Part shown: positions 11,339 to 23,424 of the stretch, in pieces
Numbering within the stretch: position 1 is the stretch's first letter
Layout of the letters: every line of letters begins with the position of its first letter
Assembly: GCA_025766275.1 (NCBI GenBank)
Contig: JAFKAC010000018.1
Span: 558,001-622,000, forward strand
Length of the DNA: 64,000 nucleotides
Direction of reading: 5' to 3'
Source: Lactarius indigo
Taxonomy: Eukaryota > Basidiomycota > Agaricomycetes > Russulales > Russulaceae
Translations under genes and position numbers: made by a program
Notes under the pieces: generated by a model
Seen by the model: only the letters and a program-made list of their open reading frames with translations
What the model was told of the DNA's origin: nothing
The model's database searches: none

Positions 11339-14152
11339 GTGAGACTAAGGCGACCTATCGTTGCACATGATACCCTGTAAATGTGACGCATTCCCTTTCT
11401 ATTTAGGTTTGTATGAATTGGAAAGGCTCTCGAGAAAATGGGATGGGTGCCGATACCAGATGCGTGTGGTGTTTTTGTTCTAATGTATCCTGCACATGTA
11501 CTATATATTTTATGCATTCAAGTTCGAGAGCACGGACGATGAGGATCTTTCTCGTCCTGAGGTCACAACAAGTTTTGAACTTGGTGGTCCGTTTGCAGTG
11601 ATCATCACCACATACCACCCAACCTCGCGTCCAAAAACTCGAGGCGGATTTCCCCTTACATTAATGTAAGGGACCCTTCCAAGCTACGCGAGCATTAACC
11701 ATTACCGCTGCCTCAATTGGAATTTCGGGTTAACGAGCCAATTCACTACTCCATTCGAAATGTGGGTAAATATGCTTAGATACAAATATGTAGTAATCAC
11801 GACCTCGTTCGCGCGTCAATCTAAGCCCTCAGTAAATCTCTTCATCTGTGTCTGCGCCGTCGCCCAGCGAGTCCACCACTTACCTTTGACGGTTGTTAAA
11901 TGAGTCATGCGAAATCATGTTGCACCGGTATGGCACTGCAAAGACTGGGACAGTTCCATCCAAGGCGCCCCGCGATATGAGCAGGACCGAACCTTCTATC
12001 GGCCAAAGGCGTACGATGCGCAGCCCAACCCTAGACGCCATATCGGGGATGGCGTGTAAATGGAAAAAGTCGGTGTTTGGTCCCGTAGTGGTACGTAGCA
12101 TATAATGGCATGTATACTATAGACTTGTCACACCTGCAAGCATCCGAAGGTTTGCTTTCGAGAGTTGTTGGTGCGTGCACCCCAAGCTCCACCGTTGGGT
12201 TGGCCCGGTCGCATTACGTGCACATGTTCGTATAAGGAGGCCACATCCAGTGGGACAGCGCAGCTTAAGTGGACGGATGTGCCGATATGTTGTTCTTGGC
12301 TGGGTCTTCATGTATGCGTATGAGATGACAGGCAGAGCAGATTCCGTAGAAGAGACCAGATTTTTGGGAAGAAAGATGCAAGAGAGAAGTAAAAACGAGA
12401 AAAGCTGCCAAGGCAACAGTCGCGGGATGGGGTGTAACGACTAGGGTTAAAACTTGGGGGCGAGAGGAGCAGGAGCCAACGAAGACAGCCGGACGAGATC
12501 AAAATTTGGCGGCAATGGTAGGGCCGATTGATAAGAGTCTTGCGAAGGAAGCTCAAGTACCTTTGGTTGGCACTGATTAGCGTAGGTCACATCGAGATGA
12601 ACGAACGAACGAAACAGCACGACACCAGTGTCAGAAAAAGTGCCAGAGAAGTGGTGGATTGTATCTAGGGGAGAAGCCATCGCCTGGTTCCGGAACGGCA
12701 AATAGAATTGGAGAGGAGACGGGGAGAGATGGAGAGGAGAAGGCGTGGCATAAGTAGGTGAAGGAAAGAAAGTGCGTTGCTATCGGAATGGGCACCGAAC
12801 GCGACGATTCTAGTGAGGATGCGGGCCTAGTGAAACGGAAAAAATAGTATATGGGCGAGAAACAAGGGAGCCGTAAGTGGAGAGTAGAAGATCAGGAAAT
12901 AGAAACACACATGAAACTAGGATCGTGCCCCACGCTCCGGAAAAAGAGTGGCTAGGTGCCTGTGAGGCTGTGACCAAAACGACATGGAGGAGGAAAGGAG
13001 TAAGTAGGAGTGGTGGGGGCTAACAAAATGGAACGTGATGAGAATGGAACGGGGACGGGAACGGAACGCGAAGGCGTGGTGACAAAATAACCGGGAAGAT
13101 GGAGGGAGTCGCGAGTGAGGTCTAGGGAGGGCGAAGGCCAAAGTGATTAAATCGTTCGGGGATCAGGGCGGGAGGCCAAGACGAACACACTAGAAAGGAA
13201 AAGAAAAAGGAAGATACACGAGAATACAACGTGACTTCTGCGCCCGATCGAAGTGCGACGTCACGGTGATGATGGTGTGGTGATTGCGACCGCCCAGTGG
13301 AGTGGGCTATATTAACAAAAAGATAGATGATGATGTGATGATCGCCCGAATAAAGGCGGACATGAAAGGGGCATATATGCAGGACGGACATACTAGTCAC
13401 GAGTGTAAGTACCGTATCCTGCGGCGTGGCATGTTTGAGACGTAGGCCAGGTGCCAGTGCAGGGCAAGAAACGAGGCTGTGCCACCAAGCTATTGCGGCC
13501 GTAGGATCACGACATGGAACTATGAAAATATTGAGAGCGATGCCGGATCAATAATCGATTGCAAATTGTGAGGTGGTAGTAGTCGGCCGAGGGTCCCCGC
13601 GGGGTTCTGCCTCACAGGCCTCACCAATCGCCTTCCCAATCACGTAATCAATTACCTTGTTACTTCCGAGCTTTTCACAAAGCTTACTACAATACCGTCA
13701 TGGACGGTCAAGTCGGCAGTTGAGAGAAAGAGACTGAGGCTTTGGTTGGAGGACTCATCGAGTACTCATCCATTGCGTGATTCTTGGTCCGCGGCCGAGT
13801 AACTCTAGTGAGGTTATGGATCAAATATTACGGTATGTAAGATACTCGTAATCAGATGCACCTCTTTCCTGATCTTGATGCCATCTTGTGGCGAAGGCTT
13901 GGGCGAAAGTGTAGAAGAATTCAGAAGCTCTTAACGAAGAGCCTCAAGGCATTGAAGTCCAGCAATGGCAACTAAATGGAAGTAGACCGAGCTGCGACTC
14001 GGAGCCTGTGCACCCTGCTGAGCGCTGACATTTCTATTGTTTTATAGGTTTGCTTTATATATATTGAAACCACTTCATGCGTGCCCGGGTCTACTTTTGT
14101 CCGCCCTGTCTGAACCCTCATATCGCCGCGCCGGTCCTGTTTCCCCCTCAAC
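11339..14152. other. Array spacer 3 (shortened), no recognisable gene
   Basis: The shortest spacer. It aligns with spacer 2 from both ends, but near 12,960 it jumps across about 0.9 kb that is present in the other units, joining a block like 7570 to one like 8490. Purine-rich + strand DNA runs from about 12,360 to 13,390. The last 115 bp repeat the conserved leader block before the ATG. I see no gene. Confidence 0.6.
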
Positions 14153-15861
14153 ATGACTGACTGGAAAAGTCCCGCTGTTGTCACTACAGAATATTGTGTG
14201 TCACTTGTGTTTCCAACATTTTTAACTATTTACATTGACAATACAGTCGCGCTCCTCAAGCTTTACCACGCCATATGGGGTGTTCTCATGTTCGCTCTGT
14301 CATTCTCAGCCTCGTAAAGTCAATTATTAAATTTCTTCTCACACAAGCTGGGAGTTCGTCGTGAACATCGGATTCGAATACTCTGTCTTCACCGGGAAGC
14401 GAAAATTTCGCTCATCATTTTTGGTACGTTGCGTGCAGCATCCCAGACAGAAATGCGAGATGATGAACTTAAGCTGGTACATACAGTTTTATTTGGGGAT
14501 CCGGTGGTGCCCTTTGTTCTGCGTCATTACTATACTCGTAGGACTCGACCCAGTAAAGCGGGTCAACTGCGAGGTATCTTGGATTTTCACCCTATTGAGT
14601 CAGATTACGAGCCTGAAATTCTACCCAGGCCGTTGTCATCCTTGTCTTCGTGAGATTATAGGCCATTTCCTTTATTATATGCTAACATTGGGGCCACGTA
14701 CTAGTTGTTTTCATACCTTTCTATAGCTTGTGCCGAGGCCATGATCGTGCTGCGCATGTGAGTAGAGACCCCAGTAGAGACAATATTTTCCAATTCCTCT
14801 CTGCACATCACTGATCCAACACTCTCAGTGCAGCAATATGGGGCCAAAATAAGATCGCCATATCAATCGCTGCCGCTGCCTGGCTCGCCGATGCTGGTGC
14901 CCTCATTCGTAGTACGTTCATTTTTTTTTATTTCGTCTTCCGCATATTTCAAACACGTGACCCGGGATCGCGCGATCAGGTGTAGTCCTTGTTCGTGGAA
15001 CTTGGGGAGAAAGCTCGGGCGAAGCCGTTTGCAAAGTGACGAATACACTCGAAACCAGAACTAACATTCTTGTCTCTTTGGTCACTCAATTGGTGCTTCT
15101 TGCACTCATGCTCACGGGGCTCTTGCGCTGGGACAATGCCCGCCAGAAAGGCGGGGTCTGGTGGCTCCTGTATACCCAGGTTAGTATGTTCTCATCTCGG
15201 ATACTGCAGCACGCACCACGATGATGTTCTAGGCTGACCATCATGACAGGGCTTGGCGTGGATGATAATTGTCGCCGCAGCCGAGGCACCCATCGTAGTA
15301 CGTTTTCCAAAAATGGATGTTACCCAGGTGACTGATACGAGCTCGCCAGGTATTCATTCTGTTGAACCTGAATGGTATGCAGTGCATTTCTTTCATACGA
15401 AGAGATTGGTTATTTACCAAAAGGGTGTTTTCACAGATCCCATGAACCTCGTACGTGATGAAGGAAATATCGTGAACAAGCGACTGACGGACCCGATATC
15501 GTAGATGTTTCAACTCCCTGAAAGTCGGTGTCTCGTCCCGAGAGAATTATGCGAATTTGCTAATTGTTTTCCTTTTTCTTCAGTGATTACTATGACCATA
15601 GGTGCTTCAAGGGTGTACCGTGGACTGTCGGACTATGTCCACAAAGAATCCAACGTCCACATGAGTAGAGGGTTTCCAGTGAGACAGCTACCGATTGGTA
15701 GCTTTATAGCCCGGCCAGGCCGACGCTCCCTCGCACCGGTGACAAGGGGTACGTCGGATGGGCATATGCTCGAAATGGATATTCTGGCACTGCCAAATGA
15801 TAAAGTGCAGTCACGGTGGGCTGGCACACCAGACGTTGTCAGAAACAACTGCATTAGATAG
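14153..15861 (+). CDS. Predicted seven-helix membrane protein (array copy D, altered C-terminus)
   Basis: Same exon pattern as copies B and C. Exon 1 is 14153-14289 and its donor is a weaker GTTCGC where B and C have GTGAGC. The last exon is 15584-15861. All junctions I followed keep frame and the predicted product is about 342 residues, with helix motifs FYLGIRW, AAIWGQNK, AAAAWLADAG and MTIGASRVYRGLSDY. In the tail, homology to B and C stops after MDILALP because about 212 bp of foreign sequence is inserted there. The protein therefore ends in an unrelated tail, while the original tail codons lie stranded downstream from 16,005. The core of the protein is unaffected, so it may still function. 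Confidence 0.7.
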
Positions 15862-16008
15862 ACAGAATAAACGTACTTGCCTGACACACCAGATATTGTC
15901 AAAGTATCTAAGGATCGTGATACTAGACCACACCTCGGTGCGTCTTACTTCCTCTCATGCCCGAAGCCGAGGCAACTCGCGCGTGGACGCACAGCATGTC
16001 AATACCAA
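15797..16008. mobile_element. About 212 bp insertion in the last exon of copy D
   Basis: Compared with copies B and C, the sequence between CCAA at 15793-15796 and CCAA at 16005-16008 is extra. The repeated CCAA looks like a 4-bp target duplication, though four bases could match by chance. No terminal inverted repeats are obvious. The insert contains two imperfect direct copies (around 15,825 and 15,883) of a segment including ACACCAGA and TTGTCA. The element type is unknown. Confidence 0.5.
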
Positions 16009-18424
16009 GACACCAGGAGAACATGACGAATGGCAGGGAAAATCGAGTTGCATAGGTGAGACTAGACTATCTTTGCACATACTAATGGCCGGAAAATGGG
16101 ACGTATTCCTTTTCTATTTCGCTTTGTAGGATTCAGAAATGCTCTCGACCTCAAATGGAATGAGTGTGGATGCCAGATGCGTGTGATGTTTTTGTTCTAA
16201 TTTATCCTGTACACTTACTATATATTTTATAAATGGGGACGAACAATGAGGCTCTTTCTTGTCCCCGAAGGGTCACAATGACTTTTGAGCTCGGTGGTCT
16301 GTTTGCATTGATTTGCACCACATATCGCACAATCTCGCCCCCAACAACTTGAAGCAGATTTCCCCTCATCTTGATGGAAGAGACCCTCCCAAGCTATGCG
16401 AGCATAAACCATCACCGCTGCCTCACAACGGGAATTTCACGTTAACAAGCCAATTCACTACTCCATTCGAAACGTGGGTATATATGCTTAGATACAAATA
16501 TGCAGTAACCATGACCTCGTTCGCGCGTCAATCTAAATCCTCAGTACATCTGTTCATCTATGTCTGTGCCTCGCACAGCGAGTCCACCGATTACCTCTGA
16601 CTGTTGTGGATACGGTGTATGACACTAGAAAGGCTGGGACAGTTGATCCGAGGCGCCCCCGCGATATGAGCAGGACCAGCCCCTCTATCAGCCAAAACGT
16701 ACAACCCGCAGCCCAACCCTGGATGTCATATCGGGGATGGTGAGTAATAGAAGAAATCGGTGTTTGGTCGCGTAGTGGTACATACTATGTCAGGCCATGT
16801 ACAGGCTTATCGTACCTGCAAGCAGCCGAAAGTTTGCTTTCGAGAGTTGTTGGTGGGTTTACCCCGAGCTCCGCCATGGCCTGGTCGCATTATGTGCACA
16901 ACTTGCGTATGAGGAGCCCATTTCCAATGGGACGCTGCAACTTAGGTGGATGGATGGGTCGATGTGTCGTTCTTGAGTGGGTAGCCATGGATGCGTATGA
17001 GTTGACAGGCAGAGCAGATTCCGTAAAAGAGACCAGATTAATAGGAAGAATGATGCGAGAAAAAGAGAAGGGGTAAACGAGAAAAGATGCCAAGGCAACA
17101 GTCGCGAGGAGCAGGAGCCGCTGGCTCCTGCAACGTTTTGTTTTCCTGATGAATGGTGACATCGTATACCAGGCGTGTGGGGGAGGAAGTGGTGCGGGGT
17201 GCCAGACGAAGTGAAGTTAAAGTATAGGTCCTGTGGATGCTGACTGGGAGGGTGGTGCGTGATGAAGAGACGCGATGCTGAAATATCATCTCTGCTTCCA
17301 TCTACCGCATGGTAGCCAGTTGCTACAATATTTGATTTTACCGAAGCAACTTACTCAGGTCGAATGCGACTAGTTTAGTCGCGTCTAACTTTTGTGGGAC
17401 AGACGAGCTACTCACTATGAGAGTACGACGTATATATAACAAATGTTGCTTTGGGACCAAATATGTCGATGGCGTGGGAAAAATAGCATATACGCTTAGG
17501 TCTTTGTGAGTTCAACGGGTGGGGTAAGTCTGTCAGAGAAAGTCCTGGGGAGAAGGCGAGCGATGAAGCAGGTGAGTGAGAAGGAAAGGGGAGGATGGAA
17601 AAATGGCGAGCGAACGGCTGCCAGAGGGGTTGGAACCAAAAGCGAAATGGGGCATGAGCCTAGTGAGGGGCCGAATGAGGCCGAAAGACAGCATTTCTAG
17701 GAACGATTGATAGCGGTCTCACGAACACCGTTCTCGGGGTGTTCTCGATTAGACCTAATGTGTGCGGGGATCACACTGTCACCGGGATCTAGGGGAAAGA
17801 GGAAATGTGTGCGACACGGTGCCGATAAAGGAGAGGTAAGTGAAATGTGAGGGAAGGTGGAAAGAGTGGGTAGGGTGGGCGACCCGCGGAGTATGGGAAA
17901 TGGGGGTGAGATGGCCCACGAGAACAGAACTGGAGCGGAACACAACGACGGAGAAGTATAACGAGAACAACGGTTATGTGAGCACACTGAGCCTGGCAGG
18001 GGGAGTCGCGAGTGAGGGTAAAACAAGGGGGAAAGGGTCAAGAGATTGTGTCGTACACTGACTATGCAAGTGCGAAGATGCCAGTGAGCAGAATAAAGAC
18101 TTGAATAGAGGAATATGAAACATACGTGAAACTAGATCGCAGCTTTTCTCCAGTCAAAATGCGACGTCACGGTGGTTATGGAAACCGTGCAGTGGAGTGC
18201 GCTACGAAGAAACAGATGCGCCGACGAGCTTGTAAACAAAGGCGGCACGATCCGGCACTCATTCGGCACAAGACAGACACCTTTCCGCTTCCAGTTCCTC
18301 TTCCGAGTCCAGAAACATCACAGCTGTGAGGCCGACTTCCTCCCGTCGCTTTTCTCGCGAGCGTTCCTTTTGACCCGTCGCCTCATGACCCGCCGATTCC
18401 AGTGCTGAGCGCTGAATACCACTA
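15862..18424. other. Array-end flank and CHAT1 upstream region, no recognisable gene
   Basis: From about 16,010 to 17,110 the DNA continues the array: stranded tail codons of copy D, the 3' flank, and the first part of a spacer closely matching 6,000-7,060. Matching then becomes patchy (for example 17,145-17,280 resembles 8,120-8,210). Purine-rich + strand DNA fills about 17,520-18,110. The last 300 bp before the CHAT1 start are diverged but include a block (18,125-18,215) resembling 3,360-3,450. No gene was recognised. Confidence 0.55.
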
Positions 18425-21400
18425 ATGGCCGCCCCAGAACCAAGTCGCGAATGTGAGTCCCGAGACTGTAATCAGATTTTTTTGGCTTTACCGATACCTA
18501 TCATCTCCTGCGGTTGAAATTATATCCGTCTTTTAGTCACTCTTCCCCAGGTCGAGTACAAAATCTCCGAAACCCTCAGTCATCTCTCTTCATCAATTCA
18601 GCTTGATCCTCACCGCCCTGCTCACCTCAGGCGTTTGGCGCAACTACGCTCTATGCGCGACAAAATTCTGCAACAGAGATATATCCTCGACAAATTCATC
18701 ACCCGTCTCACAATACTTGTTCTCTCCCCATTCCAACCCAATGAAGAAGTAGTCTCCGGATTCTTCCATCTTGCTTATAACCTCAATGTTCGCTTCACAC
18801 GGTATGAGCAACCTGAGGACCTCAAATCCTCACTCAAATACTGTCGTTATCTTCGTGATAACTTCCACTCACTCGACGCCTTCAACATTCCACGCGATCA
18901 GTTCACGTCACTCCTGGTTCAAGTACTATCAGATAACTTGAAGTTTGGATCTGGCGATATAATGTGTGATATGGAGGAGGTGGTGGCCCTTATCCCCGAT
19001 GTCCTCGCCTCGGGTGTCTCGACACAAGAGTCGAAGGATGCCATTACAGCTTTCATTGATGCTGTTAACAAGACCGAGATATTCCGTCGAAGAGATACAC
19101 AACAGGTTGCCGACAGAGTCATTCAAATGCTGCGAGAGGCAACAATGCTCAACCCGGACCTGCAAGTGTCCCTTGCGCTTGCCTGCTGTCTCGATGCTCG
19201 CTTCCAGACAACCCACGTGATCGACGACTATGAGGAGGCGATGACCATCGCGGACAAAATCGTCGCCGCTATCACCCCCGGAGACGCTCAGACTCAGGAT
19301 GGTGTCGTGGGGCTAATAGTTGATCTTGTTGCAGCTCGATTGAACTCCTACGTGGATCCGAAGTATTTGGAGGATTCCATTCACCGCCTTCGTGCCCTAC
19401 TCCGCCTCCCTTCTCTTCCAGATGAGGATAGCACTCGTATAGCTGGCTTACTGAACATATATGTCTGGCAGCGTTCGCATTACTTCGGTGTCACTGGGAA
19501 CTCTCAAGGAATTCCTCTCAAAAACGCAGATGTTTGGCGTGCATTTTTACTGCCCGTGAGCGAGACTCCGCGCCAACAGTCAGATGGTGACTCTGGATAT
19601 CGGACGTTCGAGAACTCTGAGCAAATGAATAAAATCCTCTTCGCAATTTGCAACGAGGAGATAACAGATATAGATGTGGCGGTCCAGCGTGCCCGGGCAT
19701 TACTCCCTCCGCCGAACTCAACCCTCCAGTTTTCATGGTTCCCCGCTATTGCGTTCGCTAACATTCTCAGGGAGGGGTACATTCGCACTAAAAAGCCGGA
19801 TTACCTTAATGAGGCAATTACCGCGTATCATGATCTTCGCAAATCATCAGCCCCAAAAGCGATCCACTTTGAAGCGGGAAAGGGACTTTTCAACTGTTTA
19901 CTTCGGGGTGCAGCTTGGTTGGGCCTCAGGCGGCACTACGAGGAAGCTATGCGACTCGCCCCCACGCTCGCAAACGATGAATCTGGGGAAGTATTCCGCC
20001 GATTCAGGATTTCACACGCGTGGGCGCACCATGCACGGCTCCATGGACACTCCTCTATCTCAACCGCGTATGAGACGACCATGTCATTAATGCAAGAAAC
20101 TCTCGTTTTCACCCCAACTTTGCATACCCAGCATTTCCGTCTTGTTAATACGCCGAAGGAATCAGAAGGGCTGCCATTGGACTATGCTTCATATCAGATC
20201 GAAACTAATCGACACGAGCATGCCATCGAGACGCTGGAACGAGGAAGAGCGTTGCTCTGGTCCGAAATGCGGGGCCTTCGTACTTCCGCAGACCAACTTC
20301 ATGCAGCCGACCCAGCCTTAGCAGACAAATTCGCCGCCATCAATCGGAAGCTCGAGTCGGTGGCTATGTCCGTCGCGCAGAGTGAGAACGAAGAGGTGGG
20401 CGATAGCGAAACTAGAACTGAGGACCGCGAGGGGATGGACTTGATTGGTAGTCTTGTTGCCACGCAGCGGAAACTTTTGGAAGAGCGTAACTCTCTCATC
20501 TCTCGTATACAAACTCTTTCAGGCTTGGAGAATTTCCTGAGACCACAGTCATTTGATGCCCTTAATTCTGCTGCAGCACATGGACCCGTCATTGTTATTA
20601 ACCAATCTGATTGGCGCTCGGACATCATCATTCTACACAGGGATTTACCACCTTCCGTTATCGCCACTCAGCCCGACTTCCACGATCGCGCGAATGCACT
20701 CAAGGACCAATTACTCCGCGTCCGAAAGGAGAACGGTCTCGATTCAGAGGACTATGGTCACAATCTAGCTTCCGTCCTCGCGGATCTATACGAGCTCGTG
20801 GGAAAACCAGTCGTCGAGAGACTCCGCCAGTTAAACGTTCCGGAGAAATCTCGTGTCTGGTGGTGTCCAACATCCGCCTTCTGTTCCCTTCCCCTCCATG
20901 CGATGGGTCCAATTCCCTCAGACGATGGCGACGAAATTTACTTTATGGACCTGTATATCCCTTCGTATACCCCGACGCTCGCTGCACTCATCGAAGCTCG
21001 CGGCAAGTCTGGCCCACGACCTAAAACCCTTGACAAGCCTTCGTTACTTCTGGTAGCACAACCAGAAACCCTGCCTGGCGCATGGGGTGAAATCGACGTC
21101 CTAGAAGCTGCAGGAGCGCCTGTGACAGCTCTCGTTTCTGCAACGGCGACGCCTGAGACCGTAGTGGCGAGCCTCAAGGATCACCGCTTCGCACATTTCG
21201 TGTGTCACGGCTTACTGGAGCCTGGAAAACCATTCGATGCTTCGTTCGAACTTCACGGAGACAAACTCACCCTACTCGAGATCGTCCGATCGCAACTTCC
21301 CACCGCAGAATTCGCGTTCCTTTCTGCTTGTCACACTGCCGAGCTGACCGAAGATAGCATCGCCGACGAAGGACTGCACCTTGCGGCCGCAATGCAATTT

Positions 21401-21628
21401 TGTGGCTTCCGGAGCGTCATCGGGACGATGTGGGCTATGGCCGATACGGACGGCGCTGACCTATCTCAGTATTTCTACAAATCTATTTTCTCAGAAAGCC
21501 CAGGCCGGAAAGGGGTGCCATATTACGAAAGGTCTGCGAGGGCGCTTCAGTTCGCTGTGAAGAAGTTGCGGAGGAAGAGAGGGATGACGCTTGAGCGATG
21601 GGTCAACTTTGTTCACTATGGTGCATGA
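18425..21628 (+). CDS. TPR-CHAT protease-like protein 1
   Basis: I propose two exons, 18425-18452 and 18537-21628, separated by an 84-bp GT-AG intron, giving 1039 residues. The tiny first exon (MAAPEPSRE) is supported because the paralogue at 23.4 kb has the same arrangement. Roughly residues 60-600 are helical TPR-like repeats, with signatures such as DYEEAMTIADKIV and KYLEDSIHRLRALL. The C-terminal third is a CHAT domain, a caspase-like clan CD cysteine protease fold. The predicted dyad is His900 in HFVCHG and Cys941 in LSACHTAEL, both in normal context. In bacteria, TPR-CHAT proteins act as proteases unleashed by a sensor, including Csx29 and gasdermin-cleaving enzymes. The fungal role is unknown and the substrate is not apparent here. 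Base composition is less GC-rich than the neighbouring core genes. Confidence 0.88.
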
Positions 21629-23424
21629 TCTGGCGTCGTGAGTTGTCTAAATTGTGGATACGTTCTTCGTGCTCACACCTTATCTATAGCATGACGTAGT
21701 TCGGATTTTAAGTGGCATCGTGGCGTGACCATGCTGGTAACTTGCTTGATTGCGGAGTACTCATGTAGGATATTACGATTGTTGCTTAACCACGACCAGA
21801 ATCTGTAGGGTAGACGTACTCGCCACGGGAGAGCGACATACGTGCTTGTATGTGTAAGTTGGTTTGCAATCATATTTATCGTGAAATGGGCGATACAGTG
21901 TATGGACATGGATTGGTGCGAGACAGACAGGCGGAGCAAATTCCTGAGAGATGGGTCAGGCCTAAATCAGGAACCGACCGAGGGTGCGTCACGATATGAG
22001 AAAATGGCGATGCTTGTGCCAATGTGATAGCAGTCTTACGAACATAGCTCTGAGTGTGTCATTGATTGGATTCAACTGAGTTGCTCAGGGACCATACCGT
22101 GATCACGCCTGGGAGAGGACTTGGACGGAACACGAAATATATTCAGCAAGAAAGAGGCGGATTGTGTACACGGAGAAACTCAGTACCTAAGATCGAATCC
22201 AAGTAAGTAGAAGGAGGGGGAAGGTAAAGGATGAGCAGGAGCGAACTATAAACTAATAATAAAAAGAAACACACATATGGCCTCACTTAGTTAAAGTGTG
22301 GAGTTGTTATGGTGACTTCATGGTGGGGGGCTGTGTGTACAAAGACGAGGACGCGAAAAATGCCAGTGGCATTACTAGGACAATACGAGGGATGGGAAGG
22401 GGGTGACGATCGGGCCGCTTGACGGGGGTCGTGAGGGGGGAGGGGGGGGACGGCGGAAAGCACCAGAAGGCGACTCGGAGTGGAGGAGGGATCGAACGAA
22501 TGGGAGTATAAAAAGGTGACGGAAAGGGAGAGAGTGGGATGTCCGAGTTAACGTGTCAACTTGTAGCTCAATGCGCCGACGTGGGCTCGTGGTTAAGATC
22601 GGATTGGGAGGAGCAACACGCGCAAGCCATACGATCATGCATCGCATGAGGCTGCGCGCCCAATACGCTGTGCTCAGAGCTTCTCATTCACCGTGAAACT
22701 GAGACACCGGGTCCAGGCAAGACCAATTAGTACTATCACTGGCAGGGAGGCCCCAACTTGAAGTTTTTTTACTTACACTGGGATTCTTTGAATCCCTTGC
22801 ACATTGAAACAGTCACATTCCTCGATCCGGCTCCACCCTCCTAAATCCCTTGGTGTATCAGAGTGCCCCGTATATGCTTGCGAAGTTCGTAATACATTCT
22901 TAATCAGCTTTTGAGTCCAAATGATAGTAAGAAGGAACCGTAAAAATAAAGCGGAGGTCACTTGGCGGAGAGGTCAAATGTAGAGTGGGCACGTGACCCT
23001 CAGGCTGGCAACCAATAGAAATCGTTCACTGGTAATCGTCTAGCATCTTTGCATATCACCACAGTGGTCACGGTGTCAGTAAGTATATAGTATCATCAAG
23101 AGAATTATCGTGAAATTAGTGGCTAACATCTGGGGACTTTAAGGGGTCCCGTTCCACACTTGCGCAGGTTTCAGAACGGGCGCTATTGTTGCTTTTCTTC
23201 AAGTTGGCTGTGCCTCTAGCATGCCGCAAACATGTGCAGGAAAAGAAGTAGATTTCGTGGCACCGCCTCCCGGTACTTATGAGCACGCATGATGCGGTGG
23301 TAGGCATTGACTCAGGGAAATTTTTCTGCTTGAAATATATCATGACTGAGGCGGTTGACCCTCTTCGTCGCTCGTCTCCTTTTCCTCGACATATCATAGT
23401 CCACTGATTTTCCAGCCTTGACCC
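21629..23424. other. Spacer between CHAT1 and CHAT2, no recognisable gene
   Basis: Gene-free. About 22,110-22,180 resembles the 7TM-array spacer at 3,070-3,140 and 8,410-8,485 (shared core GAAAGAGGCGG and ACACGGAGAAA). Purine-rich + strand stretches lie at about 22,195-22,270 and 22,420-22,540. Short minus-strand open frames are low-complexity and unsupported. Confidence 0.55.

Larger units (their letters stand above)
1..16060 (+). repeat. Tandem array of 7TM-gene repeat units (about 3.9 units)
   Basis: A block beginning with the bases at position 1 recurs at 5820 and 11185 and, more diverged, near 15689. Unit lengths are therefore about 5819, 5365 and 4504 bp. Each unit carries the 3' end of one membrane-protein gene, a long gene-free spacer, and the 5' part of the next gene, all on the + strand. 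Both coding and spacer DNA are recognisably similar between units. The shorter third unit lacks roughly 0.9 kb of spacer near 12,960. The array must extend left of the window, because the window opens inside the last exon of a copy. Unequal crossing-over is the simplest origin (inference). Confidence 0.85.
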
